Part shown: positions 35,172 through 44,292 of the stretch, in pieces
How the letters are laid out: every line of letters starts with the position of its first letter
Numbering within the stretch: the first letter of the stretch is position 1
Assembly (NCBI GenBank): GCA_038210275.1
Contig: JBBQWV010000005.1
Span: 1-64,000 of the forward strand
Reading direction: 5' to 3'
From: PALSA-1296 sp038210275
Lineage (GTDB): Bacteria > Bacteroidota > Ignavibacteria > Palsa-1295
Length of the DNA: 64,000 nt
The notes under the pieces: model-generated
What the model saw: the letters and a program-made list of their open reading frames with translations, nothing else
The model's database searches: none
Told to the model about the DNA's origin: nothing
Made by a program: the position numbers and the translations under genes

Positions 35172-36377
35172 ATGCGCATACTTCAACTCTCGCCACGGCT
35201 TCCCTATCCGCTTTTTGATGGCGGTGTGATCAGTGTTTTTAAAGTCGCGATCGCCACAGCAAAACTGGGCCAGCACGTTACATTCGTCACCTATCCTGAC
35301 CCTGATCCTGTCATGACGAAAGAGGCTTTGGAAGCATATAAAGATATTGTGCAGATGGAATTGACTGCTACGCCGCTACCATCAATGAAGAGCGTCTTAC
35401 TGCGAACAATGTTTAAGGGCGCTTATCCGATCGAGAGGCGGATGATGCCGGAAATGTTTTCACTTATCGAAAAGCTCATGAGCGAAAGCACGTATGATAT
35501 CGTTCATGTAGATCATGCGCACATGGGGAAATACGGTCTTTGGATGAAGGAGCGTTATAATATTCCCATCGTTCTCCGCGAACATAATTATGAGACTTTA
35601 CTCTATGAACGCTTTGCGGCAAATGAAAAAAATCCGCTAAAAAAACTTGTTGCGACAATTCATGGTAAGCGACTCCGCAAAGAAGAAGCGCGGTTTTTCA
35701 GAGGGTTTGATGCGACAATTCCGATCACTCCGCAAGATGAAGCACTCATGCGACAGGATGTTCCGGATGCAACTTATTATACAATTCCGGCAGGAGTAGA
35801 TACTGAGTATTATAAGCCAAGCGCTGAAACTGAAATCCCTAATTCAATACTTTGGATCGGAGGAGTAAACTGGCGCCCGAACCGTGACGCCGTCGAATTT
35901 TTTGCGAAGGAAATTCTACCCCTTGTTGTTAAAGCAATCCCTGAAGCAACATTTGATATTGCAGGAGATAGCACAGAGCACCTGCAACATCTTGTAAATA
36001 ATGGAGTTAATGCGATCAGGCTTCATGGAAGAGTGCCCGATATCCGCCCATTTATGGCACGATCAGCAGTGATGATCTGCCCCCTAAGGGTAGGCGGCGG
36101 AATGAGGCTAAAGTTACTGGACTTCTTCGCTTCCGGGAAAGCTGTCGTTTCGACACGTATCGGAGCCGAAGGAAATTCCGCGATTGATGGCGAGCATCTT
36201 CTTCTTCGGGATGATAAAGAATCATTCGCTGAAGCAGTCGTCATGCTTCTGAAAGATGCAGCACTGCGCAAAAAACTCGGGGCAAATGCCAGGGCGTTAG
36301 TTGAGCAGGAATACTCGTGGGATAGCATCGGCAGACGCTTTTGCGGAGTCTATGAGGAAGTGGTTTCAAAACGATAA
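35172..36377 (+). CDS. Family 4 glycosyltransferase
   Basis: 401 residues, GT-B fold. The N-terminal half starts MRILQLSPRLPYPLFDGGVI and contains VHVDHAHMGKYGLWM. The C-terminal half has IPAGVDTEYYKPS, SILWIGGVNWRPNRDAVEFF, and the donor-site motif ICPLRVGGGMRLKLLDFFAS with GKAVVSTRIGAEG, a GT4 hallmark of this subgroup (G-G-x-R-x-K). Cytoplasmic, membrane-associated. The next gene starts at the base after its stop. Confidence 0.9.
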   Translation: MRILQLSPRLPYPLFDGGVISVFKVAIATAKLGQHVTFVTYPDPDPVMTKEALEAYKDIVQMELTATPLPSMKSVLLRTMFKGAYPIERRMMPEMFSLIEKLMSESTYDIVHVDHAHMGKYGLWMKERYNIPIVLREHNYETLLYERFAANEKNPLKKLVATIHGKRLRKEEARFFRGFDATIPITPQDEALMRQDVPDATYYTIPAGVDTEYYKPSAETEIPNSILWIGGVNWRPNRDAVEFFAKEILPLVVKAIPEATFDIAGDSTEHLQHLVNNGVNAIRLHGRVPDIRPFMARSAVMICPLRVGGGMRLKLLDFFASGKAVVSTRIGAEGNSAIDGEHLLLRDDKESFAEAVVMLLKDAALRKKLGANARALVEQEYSWDSIGRRFCGVYEEVVSKR

Positions 36378-37595
36378 ATGCGATTACTTGACTATGCGAT
36401 CATTATTCTTCTCCTTACAGTGGGATATAGCCTTGTGCTTTATCCCCTCGTAATCCGTTTACTTGCAAAATTCTTCCCAAAGCCTTCTCTTCGAGATGAC
36501 TCTTTCTTTCCAACTGTATCAATTATTCTTGCAGTATATAACGAAGAACTTGTTCTCGAACGATGCATACAATCACTCCTGTCCTTAGATTATCCAAAAG
36601 AACTGCTTGAGATCATCATCGGCTCTGATGGATCAAGCGATAGTACAAATGAATTGCTGATTGCTCTTAGTAACCAATATGATTTCCTCAAACCATTTTG
36701 CTTTCCTGAACGTCGTGGAAAAATGCCGGTACTTAATGACTTGGTTTTGAAGGCAACAGGAAATATTTTATTTTTTGCAGATGCAGATATTACGCTCTCT
36801 CCTAATACACTTAAAGCCCAAGTTCGACATTTTGCGGATTCGCAAATCGGAGCTGTAGCCGGAGCCTATCAAATACATTCGACCAACACGAAAGATGCAA
36901 TATACTCGTCAGAAAAAAAATATGCATCGATCGAACAAAACATTCGGTTGCATGAGGCTATTTTCAGTTCGACCGTAGGAGTGTTCGGTGGCAATTATAC
37001 AATTCGCAGCGCATGGTGGCGACCTCTTCCTGATGCTTTAGTTCATGATGATACGTATGTCGCATATAATATTATGGCGAAGGGGAAACGTGTTTTTTAT
37101 GAGCCCGAATCAATTTCTATTGATGTCTATAGTAGGTCTTTGCAAGAGGAGTTTCGTCGCAAATCACGTTCGGCTTCACGCGGCTACCATACTTTGTCCT
37201 TCTTTCCTCAATTGTTAGGGTTTGCCGGTGGGAAGAATGCATTTTTATTATGGTCTCATAAGTTACTACGCTGGCTAAATCCACTCATTATTTGTGGTGT
37301 TATTGCACTGAATATTATCGGGTTTATCTTATACAGTGATTGGCAATACCCTTTCTTGCTTTCGGGATTTGGTGTAGTATTCCTGACAACTTTTATCGGC
37401 TGGATTGTTGAGAGAAAGAATGTTCACGTTCCTCTTATTCGTCAAGGTACTTGGTTTGTAATTATGAATCTTGCCTATTTTGTAGGTACGTTCAAATTTC
37501 TCACGAATAGTGATGAAGGAATGTGGTCTCCGGCAAGCCGTCATGTTCACTCTGGTATTTCAATTCCAATAAAGGAGGCGATGCATACAAAGTGA
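36378..37595 (+). CDS. Membrane family 2 glycosyltransferase
   Basis: 405 residues with an N-terminal membrane segment (YAIIILLLTVGYSLVLYPLV), a GT-A domain and two to three C-terminal membrane segments (PLIICGVIALNIIGFILY, FLLSGFGVVFLTTFIGWI). GT-A motifs: VSIILAVYNEELVLERCIQS, IIGSDGSSDST, LFFADADITLSPNTL (DxD) and the acceptor HDDTYVAYNI with RRKSRSASRGY (Q/RxxRW-like place). It is processive-type in layout, although the QxxRW motif itself is absent. An AAAGGAGG at 37571-37578, inside its 3' end, may serve the next gene. Confidence 0.85.
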   Translation: MRLLDYAIIILLLTVGYSLVLYPLVIRLLAKFFPKPSLRDDSFFPTVSIILAVYNEELVLERCIQSLLSLDYPKELLEIIIGSDGSSDSTNELLIALSNQYDFLKPFCFPERRGKMPVLNDLVLKATGNILFFADADITLSPNTLKAQVRHFADSQIGAVAGAYQIHSTNTKDAIYSSEKKYASIEQNIRLHEAIFSSTVGVFGGNYTIRSAWWRPLPDALVHDDTYVAYNIMAKGKRVFYEPESISIDVYSRSLQEEFRRKSRSASRGYHTLSFFPQLLGFAGGKNAFLLWSHKLLRWLNPLIICGVIALNIIGFILYSDWQYPFLLSGFGVVFLTTFIGWIVERKNVHVPLIRQGTWFVIMNLAYFVGTFKFLTNSDEGMWSPASRHVHSGISIPIKEAMHTK

Positions 37596-39025
37596 GCCGT
37601 AAAAAAGAACTCCTATTGCTTTTTATCTCAGACTTCATTGCCATTAATGCGGCGTGGATTCTTTTTTATTGGCTCAGATTTTATTCGGGATGGTTTGCTA
37701 AAACGACGGTAGGATTTGATCTTCCTCACGTTGCTCAGGCAAGTCTTCTTTTTTATTTTTTTTGGATGATCGCATTTCTATTCTTCGGACTTTACCGCTC
37801 ATGGTATGTACGACCTATATTTGATGAAATTGTTACATTAGTAAAAACATTCGCCTTCGGAACACTCGTATTCATGATCGTTCAGCTATGGAATCCATTC
37901 GAATCACATGACTATACCCCTGTTCGCAATGATCCACGAATTATTGGGCTTCTTTACTTCCTCGTTTTGACATCACTTATGGTTTCAGCAAGGTTAATTG
38001 TTCGTTATGCGCAGCAGCGTTTGCTTGAATCAGGAATTGGCCAGAGAATCTCAATAATTATTGGTGATACTATCAAAGCGAATGAACTTTCGTATAATTT
38101 GCTAAAGGCAAAAAAATTGGGATACAATGTAATCGGCTACATTCCTGCAAACGGTGTTGTAGATAACATACCTACCGGATCTAAGAACAATCTACAAGTG
38201 GTAGGAACATACGATGACTTAGAAAATATTATCAAATCAAAAAAAATTCGAGAAGTACTTATTACACTCAACTCAGGCGAGCATATCACTCTTCTCGATA
38301 TAATAGGAAGACTCTCTGCGACCGACGTTGGTCTGAAGATCGTCCCTGATCTTTATGATATTATTTCGGGACAGGCTCGAACAAGAGAGATATACGGCTT
38401 TCCTCTCATAGATATTAATCCCGAGATCATGCGTCCATGGGAGGAAGCGGCGAAAAGAACAATGGATATTTTTACGAGCGCAATCATTCTTGTCGTTGGA
38501 ATACCGATATGGCTGCTTGTTGCATTCGGAGTGAAGATTACTTCCCATGGGCCAGCCCTTTACTCTCAAGGTCGGATGGGGAAGAACGGTGTCCCGTTCA
38601 AAATATATAAATTCCGCTCAATGACGATTGATGCGGAAAAAGACGGTCCAAAATGGGCACAAAAAAATGACCCAAGAGTCACAACTTTTGGTAAATTTAT
38701 CCGTAAGGTACATCTCGATGAAGTCCCGCAGTTCTGGAATGTCCTCAAAGGAGATATGTCTCTTGTTGGACCCCGTCCTGAGCGCGAATATTTCGTTGAA
38801 CACTTGAGCAGAGAAATACCATATTATCGTCGTAGGATGAAGGTTCGTCCCGGAATCACGGGGCTCTTTCAGGCGATGGTATATAAATACGATGAAAGTC
38901 TTGATGATGTGAGAAATAAATTGAAATATGATTTAATGTACATTGAATCCATGTCATTCCGCTTGGATTTGAAAATACTTTTTCGCACAGCATACATGAT
39001 GTTCAGAGGAAAAGGGCAAGCATAA
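37592..39025 (+). CDS. Initiating polyprenyl-phosphate glycosylphosphotransferase (WbaP/WcaJ type)
   Basis: Transfers the first sugar-1-phosphate onto undecaprenyl phosphate. The GTG at 37592 overlaps the upstream stop (GTGA) and gives 477 residues. N-terminal four-to-five hydrophobic segments and a CoA-binding-like domain (ISIIIGDTIKANELSYNLL) precede the catalytic domain, with its membrane re-entrant segment (AIILVVGIPIWLLVAFGVK), PFKIYKFRSMTIDAEK, DEVPQFWNVLKGDMSLVGPR, and RPGITGLFQA. All the usual catalytic residues are present. An open frame 23 codons further upstream reads into the previous gene and is not needed. Confidence 0.9.
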   Translation: MSRKKELLLLFISDFIAINAAWILFYWLRFYSGWFAKTTVGFDLPHVAQASLLFYFFWMIAFLFFGLYRSWYVRPIFDEIVTLVKTFAFGTLVFMIVQLWNPFESHDYTPVRNDPRIIGLLYFLVLTSLMVSARLIVRYAQQRLLESGIGQRISIIIGDTIKANELSYNLLKAKKLGYNVIGYIPANGVVDNIPTGSKNNLQVVGTYDDLENIIKSKKIREVLITLNSGEHITLLDIIGRLSATDVGLKIVPDLYDIISGQARTREIYGFPLIDINPEIMRPWEEAAKRTMDIFTSAIILVVGIPIWLLVAFGVKITSHGPALYSQGRMGKNGVPFKIYKFRSMTIDAEKDGPKWAQKNDPRVTTFGKFIRKVHLDEVPQFWNVLKGDMSLVGPRPEREYFVEHLSREIPYYRRRMKVRPGITGLFQAMVYKYDESLDDVRNKLKYDLMYIESMSFRLDLKILFRTAYMMFRGKGQA

Positions 39026-39045
39026 TTTTTTTTGAAAATAAATAG

Positions 39046-40194
39046 TTGAATACGAATACTACAGCAACGAGAAGTCCCATCCACATGGTGGATGTTGTTG
39101 GACAATATAAGAGGTATCAGGATGAGATCGATCAGGTGATACTTGATGTCGTTCGCAGCGGAGCATTCATTAATGGTCCTGTCGTTAAGCGGTTCGAAGC
39201 GGAGATGGCTGAGTATCTTCACGTCCCTCATGCCATTGCCTGTGCTTCAGGTACTGATGCATTGCAGATAGCATTGATGGCTATCGGCGTTCAACCCGGC
39301 GATGAGATATTAACTACTCCATTCACATTTGTTGCAACGACTGAGACTATTGCTTTGCTCGGCGCAAAACCTGTTTACGTTGATATTGATCCACAGACAT
39401 TTAATATCGATCCGAAAAAGATCGCCGAACGAATCACTCCGCGCACAAAGGCAATTTTACCTGTTCATCTTTTTGGTCAGCCGTGTGATATTACCGCTAT
39501 TAAAAAGATCGCCGATGAGCATCAAGTCTATCTCATAGAAGATGCGGCTCAAGCTGTCGGAGCAAAATGGCAAGGCAAGAATGCATGCGGCTTTGGAGAT
39601 ATTGCTTCGATCAGTTTTTATCCGTCTAAAAATCTTGGAGCATTTGGCGATGGCGGCATGATGACGGCACTCACTGATGAACTTGCTGCAAAGCTCCGCT
39701 CGATCGCAAATCACGGAGGAACAAAGACGTATTTTCATGATGGGCTTGGTGTGAACTCCCGTCTGGATTCCATGCAAGCTGCGATCTTAAGCGTAAAGCT
39801 AAAGTATCTTGATGAATGGAATGCTCGTCGCAGAGAAGTTGCAGCACTTTATACATCGTTATTCTCTTCGCATTCAGATATTATTCAAACGCCTTTCGTT
39901 CATCCTGACGCTGAGCCTATCTGGCATCAGTATTCGATCATCGTGAATGAAAATCGTGATGAAATTGCTGCTTCATTAAAAGCAGATGGAATTCCGACAA
40001 ATATTTATTATCCCGTTCCTCTGCATTTGCAACCGGCATATCGTTCGTTCGGGGGAAAGAAAGGCGATTATCCGAATACGGAGTTCGCCTCCGATCATAT
40101 CCTTTCGATTCCCATGCATTCCGAACTGAGAGATGAAGATGTCTCGTATATTGCAGAAAAAGTTATCCATCATATTCGGACACAGTCAAAATGA
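39046..40194 (+). CDS. DegT/DnrJ/EryC1 (WbpE-type) PLP aminotransferase
   Basis: Pyridoxal-phosphate sugar aminotransferase. Of 382 residues, the motifs are MVDVVGQYKRYQDEI, ACASGTDALQIALMA, EILTTPFTFVATTETI, PVHLFGQPCDI, EDAAQAVGAKW and SFYPSKNLGAFGDGGMM, with the PLP lysine at Lys195. The start is TTG 39046; ATG 39085 (Met14) is possible but begins within the family's usual N-terminal segment. It probably installs the amino group on a 3- or 4-keto sugar of the polysaccharide. The DPM1-like gene overlaps its stop by 4 bases. Confidence 0.88.
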   Translation: MNTNTTATRSPIHMVDVVGQYKRYQDEIDQVILDVVRSGAFINGPVVKRFEAEMAEYLHVPHAIACASGTDALQIALMAIGVQPGDEILTTPFTFVATTETIALLGAKPVYVDIDPQTFNIDPKKIAERITPRTKAILPVHLFGQPCDITAIKKIADEHQVYLIEDAAQAVGAKWQGKNACGFGDIASISFYPSKNLGAFGDGGMMTALTDELAAKLRSIANHGGTKTYFHDGLGVNSRLDSMQAAILSVKLKYLDEWNARRREVAALYTSLFSSHSDIIQTPFVHPDAEPIWHQYSIIVNENRDEIAASLKADGIPTNIYYPVPLHLQPAYRSFGGKKGDYPNTEFASDHILSIPMHSELRDEDVSYIAEKVIHHIRTQSK

Positions 40195-40934
40195 AACGTG
40201 CCCTCATCATCATCCCAACCTATAACGAAGCCGATAACGCCGAAAGGATCGTTCATGCCGTCCTTTCTCAAGAATCCAAAACACCCGAAGTTTCACTGAC
40301 GATCTTGATCGTTGATGATAACTCTCCTGACGGCACAGCCGATATTGTTCGCCGTATGCAAGGTGATCCCTCGATCGGCGAAGAGCGATTGCATTTACTT
40401 TCGCGTGCAGGGAAAATGGGACTTGGCACTGCATACGTTGCAGGTTTTAAGTATGGACTTGATAAAGGCTTCGATTATATTTTCGAGATGGATGCAGATT
40501 TTTCGCATGATCCCGAGGAAATTCCGAATTTCCTTCGCGAAATAAAAGATGCTGATCTCGTTCTCGGCTCACGATATATCACAGGAGCAAATGTTGCCAA
40601 CTGGCCGCTGCGCAGATTACTACTTTCCTATTATGCAAATAAGTATGCGCGCATCGTCACAGGAATAAAAGTATATGATACGACGGGCGGATTCAAATGC
40701 TTCCGCCGCGAAGTATTGGAAGCAATTAATCTTGATGATATTCATTCGAATGGATACGCATTTCAGATCGAAATGAATTTCAGATCATGGCGCAAAAAAT
40801 TTAAGATCAAAGAAATTCCGATCGTCTTTGTTGACCGTCACGCTGGGACGAGCAAGATGAGCAAAGCAATAGTTCGCGAGGCAGTAGGGTTAGTCTGGAA
40901 ACTGAAGTTTAAAGCACTTTCGGGTGAGTTGTGA
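40191..40934 (+). CDS. Polyprenol monophosphomannose synthase-like GT2
   Basis: 247 residues. The DPM1-type motifs are complete: IIPTYNEADNAERIV, IVDDNSPDGTADIV, YIFEMDADFSHDPEEIP, LVLGSRYITGANVANWPL and YDTTGGFKCFRREVLEAI. It lacks C-terminal membrane segments, as in the soluble Dpm1 class. Such enzymes charge polyprenol phosphate with a hexose used by periplasmic glycosyltransferases. In this locus it may supply sugars for modification of the polymer. It overlaps the aminotransferase stop by 4 bases. Confidence 0.85.
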   Translation: MKRALIIIPTYNEADNAERIVHAVLSQESKTPEVSLTILIVDDNSPDGTADIVRRMQGDPSIGEERLHLLSRAGKMGLGTAYVAGFKYGLDKGFDYIFEMDADFSHDPEEIPNFLREIKDADLVLGSRYITGANVANWPLRRLLLSYYANKYARIVTGIKVYDTTGGFKCFRREVLEAINLDDIHSNGYAFQIEMNFRSWRKKFKIKEIPIVFVDRHAGTSKMSKAIVREAVGLVWKLKFKALSGEL

Positions 40935-40936
40935 GT

Positions 40937-40984
40937 AGTGGAACGGACTTTCGTCCGTTCGGGCGGACTGAAGTCCACCCCACT
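40937..40984. repeat. Compound hairpin repeat between glycosyltransferase genes
   Basis: AGTGG and CCACT flank two hairpins. The first, AACGGACTTTCGTCCGTT (8-bp perfect arms), lies at 40942-40959. The second pairs GGGCGGACT-like bases with AGTCCACCC (40961-40980). The GGCGGACT / AGTCC parts also occur at 11437-11462. It fills the 60-base gap between the DPM1-like and the fusion glycosyltransferase genes. Confidence 0.6.
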
Positions 40985-40994
40985 GTTTTAATCA

Positions 40995-43016
40995 ATGGAT
41001 ATTTCAATTGTCATCGTTAATTATAACGTCCGCGAATTTTTGCGCGGAGCGCTTGAGAGCGTCAGACGGTCTCTGAAATCTGGCGGATTGACGGGCGAAG
41101 TTTTCGTAGTTGATAATGCTTCTCGCGATGAAAGCGCTGCGATGGTCGCTAAGGAATTTCCGGAAGTAAAGCTTCACGCACTTACAGAAAATATCGGTTT
41201 CGGTAGAGCCAATAATCTTGCGATGCGCGAAGCAAAGGGTGAGACGATCCTCATCCTCAATCCCGATACAATTCTTGGTGAAGATACACTTCGCGTGATG
41301 GTTGATTTTATGCGCTCGCATCCGAAAGCCGGGTTAGCTGGTTGTAAACTTCTTAATGCCGATGGCTCCTTCCAAATCTCTTGTCGCAGAGGCTTCCCCA
41401 CCCCTTGGGCAAGTTTTACAAAGCTTTTCGGACTCTCTTCTTTCTTCCCGAACTCTCCGCGCTTTGCACAGTATAATCTTACGTATCTGCCTGTTGATCA
41501 AACTTATGAGATCGACGCACTTGCCGGAGCGTTTATGATCTTGTCACGCGAAGCATACGAAAAGGTTGGTGGCTTTGACGAAGATTATTTTATGTACGGT
41601 GAAGATATTGATCTTTGCTATCGTATTAAAAAATCCGGTTTCGGAGTTTTTTATGTCCATACAACTTCGACGGTACATTTCAAAGGTGAATCAACTCGCC
41701 GAAGCGTTCTTAATGAAGTAAAAGTTTTCTACGAAGCAATGCACATTTTTGTGCAGAAACATTATGGCAAGAATCCGATCTTCACCATTCTGCTTCGCTT
41801 CGGAATAGCAGTCCGATCACTGATCGCTTTACTGAAAAAATATCGCGGAGCTATCAGTCTCGTTTTAGGAGATGCATTTGCTGTCACTCTCACTATTCTT
41901 TTTTTATCTCGCTGGACTTTTGGCGAATGGTTTGCGCTTCCCGATACCGATTATCCGTGGGCGTTTATTATTCCTGTTGCAATCTCATTCTTCGTACTTT
42001 CTATAATCGGAGCGTATCAACCTGAAAATCGCAGACGCTCGAAGCCCGTCATCCTTGCAATGCCGGCAGTGCTTATCATTCTTTCATCGCTGACATATTT
42101 CTTCAAGGAATTTGCATCGAGTCGTTCGTTAGTGCTTGAGATCACTGGCGCTTCAGCCTTTGCGATGGTTATTGTTCGAATGCTCTTTAAGTTTATTGAC
42201 CGTATTCGTTTTGGTGGTGAAGGCAGTGCAAAACCATTTCTTCGCCGAACACTTATTGCCGGAACTGGCATTGAATCTCTTCGCATTGCTTCACTTCTTT
42301 TGGGAAGTGGATTTGCACGGCGCTATCAGTTAATTGGATTTATTGATAAAGATCTTGCAAATATTGATAAGCCGTTGCTGAGTAATATCCCGATCAAAGG
42401 CGATCTGCGAATGCTTGCAAAAGTTATTCAACAAGAAAAAGTAACGCAGGTTATTTTTCCATCTGATGTATTTAGTTATTCGGAAATGCTCGAAGCGATG
42501 CAGCAAGTTTCGGGGGAAGTGTCTTCACAGGAAGTAAGTTTTAATGTGGTGCCACAGGCAAGCGACGTTCTGCTTTCGCGTTCGAAGATCGAACTCATCG
42601 CACCGCCATCATCGTCGGAATCGCTTGCGCTTATGCCGCTCGAATACAACGTGCAGAAAATGAGTCACCGAATTGCAAAGCGAGTGCTTGATGTTACGTG
42701 CGCTCTCATTGCTTATCCTTTAGTAGCTTTACTAAATGTCGTCACTCGATCTGAAGCGCGTTCAAGCCTCCTCAAAGAGCTTGGGCAGGTCTTGCGAGGC
42801 AACCGCTCCTTGGTCGGACTCAGCCGCTTAACAAAAGAGGGCACTAAGTTGGCAAAGATCGGAGTTGTAAGTCTTGCCGATATTACCGGAAATCAACTTA
42901 ATGGAGTTTTGCGGTCAGAAGATATCGACCAGATGAATATCTATTATGCGCGTCATCATACGATTGGCATGGATATTGAGATCTTACTGAGAAAATTATT
43001 TTCTCGTGAGAATTGA
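40995..43016 (+). CDS. Fusion of a GT2 glycosyltransferase with a degenerate polyprenyl-phosphate sugar transferase
   Basis: 673 residues in three parts. Residues 1-290: a GT2 domain (MDISIVIVNYNVREFLRGAL, FVVDNASRDESA, LILNPDTILGED, GGFDEDYFMYGEDIDLCYR). Residues 290-400: about four membrane segments as in WbaP/WcaJ N-termini. Residues 400-555: a CoA-binding-like domain (RRTLIAGTGIESLRIASLLL, VIFPSDVFSYSEMLEAM). Residues 556-673: remnants of the transferase domain: KRVLDVTCALIAYPLVAL, LGQVLRGNRSLVGLSR in place of LKGDMSLVGPRP, DITGNQ, and DIEILLRKLF. The catalytic KFRSM segment and the following Asp-Glu region are missing, so the C-terminal module is probably not a working transferase. It could be a scaffold or anchor for the GT2. 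Confidence 0.82.
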   Translation: MDISIVIVNYNVREFLRGALESVRRSLKSGGLTGEVFVVDNASRDESAAMVAKEFPEVKLHALTENIGFGRANNLAMREAKGETILILNPDTILGEDTLRVMVDFMRSHPKAGLAGCKLLNADGSFQISCRRGFPTPWASFTKLFGLSSFFPNSPRFAQYNLTYLPVDQTYEIDALAGAFMILSREAYEKVGGFDEDYFMYGEDIDLCYRIKKSGFGVFYVHTTSTVHFKGESTRRSVLNEVKVFYEAMHIFVQKHYGKNPIFTILLRFGIAVRSLIALLKKYRGAISLVLGDAFAVTLTILFLSRWTFGEWFALPDTDYPWAFIIPVAISFFVLSIIGAYQPENRRRSKPVILAMPAVLIILSSLTYFFKEFASSRSLVLEITGASAFAMVIVRMLFKFIDRIRFGGEGSAKPFLRRTLIAGTGIESLRIASLLLGSGFARRYQLIGFIDKDLANIDKPLLSNIPIKGDLRMLAKVIQQEKVTQVIFPSDVFSYSEMLEAMQQVSGEVSSQEVSFNVVPQASDVLLSRSKIELIAPPSSSESLALMPLEYNVQKMSHRIAKRVLDVTCALIAYPLVALLNVVTRSEARSSLLKELGQVLRGNRSLVGLSRLTKEGTKLAKIGVVSLADITGNQLNGVLRSEDIDQMNIYYARHHTIGMDIEILLRKLFSREN

Positions 43017-43065
43017 TTTTTTTCAAGTAAGAAATTTTAGTATTATTTATTTTTTGTTTTACATT

Positions 43066-43764
43066 ATGAAAACCACATCTCGTTTCTTCATCGCTTTGGT
43101 CATAGCACTGATCATTATGCCAATGACTATTTTTGCGCAACGCTCTATCACGGTCACAGGGAGCGGATCGGTTACTGCAAAGCCGGATTATGCAACCGTA
43201 ACGCTGATGCTGACAAGCCAGAACAATACGGCGCAAACCGTATTTGCGCAATCGGATGAAAACGCATCGCGCTTGATGAAATCGCTAAGTGATGCCGGAG
43301 TTTCTCCTGAAGATATTCAGCAGCGCACTTTTGCTTTAAACCCGACCTACGATTATTCCGGTGGCGGCGGAGCACCTCCGCGCTTAGTTGGCTATCACAT
43401 GATGTCAACGTATCAGGTGAAAGTAAAAAATCTGAAATCACTTCCCGTAGTCTTGGATGCAGGAACAGTTGCCGGAGCAAATAACCTTACCATCGAAGGC
43501 TATGACGTTGCAAATAAAGAAAAACTTGAAGAAGCGGCAACGAAAGAAGCTATTAATGACGCTCGCGAATCTGCCGGACGCTTAGCAAAAGAAATGGGTG
43601 CTTCGCTCGGAGAAATTCTCTCAGTCAGTGACGCCGAATCCTCAGGCGGCGCAGCAATGCCCGGCATGGGGCGCGAAGAAGAAGAACGCCGCGGACCCGG
43701 CACCATCAATCCAAAAGAGATAAAGAAGAGAGTGGAGTTGAAGGTGACTTTTTTGGTGAAGTAA
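43066..43764 (+). CDS. SIMPL-domain (DUF541) periplasmic/outer-surface protein
   Basis: 232 residues from the ATG at 43066, beginning with a signal peptide (MKTTSRFFIALVIALIIMPM, cleavage after FAQ). The domain opens RSITVTGSGSVTAKPDYATV, the canonical SIMPL start. Its core has NASRLMKSLSDAGVSPEDIQ, YQVKVKNLKSLPVVLDAG and EAINDARESAGRLAKEMGAS, all family landmarks. A GTG at 43006 keeps the frame open, but overlaps the upstream gene and adds a non-family stretch. Function in other bacteria is a stress-related envelope protein of unclear mechanism. A strong hairpin follows the stop. Confidence 0.88.
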   Translation: MKTTSRFFIALVIALIIMPMTIFAQRSITVTGSGSVTAKPDYATVTLMLTSQNNTAQTVFAQSDENASRLMKSLSDAGVSPEDIQQRTFALNPTYDYSGGGGAPPRLVGYHMMSTYQVKVKNLKSLPVVLDAGTVAGANNLTIEGYDVANKEKLEEAATKEAINDARESAGRLAKEMGASLGEILSVSDAESSGGAAMPGMGREEEERRGPGTINPKEIKKRVELKVTFLVK

Positions 43765-43771
43765 ACCTTGC

Positions 43772-43818
43772 CTTTCCTGAATCGTGGTTCGTGATTGGCG
43801 AGCCACGATTCAGGAAAG
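43772..43818 (+). terminator. Perfect 16-bp hairpin after the SIMPL gene
   Basis: CTTTCCTGAATCGTGG (43772-43787) and CCACGATTCAGGAAAG (43803-43818) are perfectly complementary, with a 15-base loop, 8 bases after the SIMPL stop. It has no T-run on the plus strand, so it is not a textbook intrinsic terminator; it could protect the mRNA end or be an unrelated palindrome. Confidence 0.5.
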
Positions 43819-43833
43819 TACAAATCTGAAGTA

Positions 43834-44292
43834 ATGAAGAAATGGATTTTTCTATCGCTCCTCGTACTTATCCCAACACGCATTTGGTCACAGCAAGATA
43901 GCCTTACCATTAATTTTAAGAACGGTAAACACGTTACTATTGCCCTCTCGCAGATCAGAAAAATTACCTTCGACTCGCTCACAGCTTCTGTATCTGAAAG
44001 ACCTATAGGTGCTCATAGCTTGGAAGTTTCTGCGATTTATCCGAACCCGCTTAATCGAGGAACAATCATCTCTTTTAATATGGCAACAGGTGGCAATGTA
44101 CACATTGCTATCCATACAATAAAAGGCGATCTCATTAAAACCCTCTTTTTATCGAATTGCGAAGCCGGAATAAATAAAATAGAATGGAATGGGCTTGACG
44201 ATCACGCCATCTCAGTCCCAAGCGGAGAATATCTTTGTGAGATACGGTTCAAGAACGAAGTACTCATTAAAAAGATGGAGATCGTCAGATGA
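43834..44292 (+). CDS. Secreted protein with T9SS-type/FlgD-like C-terminal domain
   Basis: 152 residues from the ATG at 43834 (MKKWIFLSLLVLIPTRIWSQ, signal peptide). The first part carries FKNGKHVTIALSQIRKITFD, a motif (N/D-G-K ... I-x-K-I-x-F) also present in the next gene. The remainder is a T9SS type A or FlgD-Ig-like domain: SAIYPNPLNRGTIISFNM, VHIAIHTIKGDLIKTLF, and NGLDDHAISVPSGEYLCEI. An ORF start at 43795 lies within the preceding hairpin and is rejected. The stop overlaps the next start (ATGA). Role unknown; probably surface-displayed together with the next protein. Confidence 0.72.
   Translation: MKKWIFLSLLVLIPTRIWSQQDSLTINFKNGKHVTIALSQIRKITFDSLTASVSERPIGAHSLEVSAIYPNPLNRGTIISFNMATGGNVHIAIHTIKGDLIKTLFLSNCEAGINKIEWNGLDDHAISVPSGEYLCEIRFKNEVLIKKMEIVR

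Noticed and set aside
43795..43833. Earlier start of the T9SS-like gene
   Set aside because: It lies within the 16-bp hairpin after the SIMPL gene; a signal peptide begins at ATG 43834.
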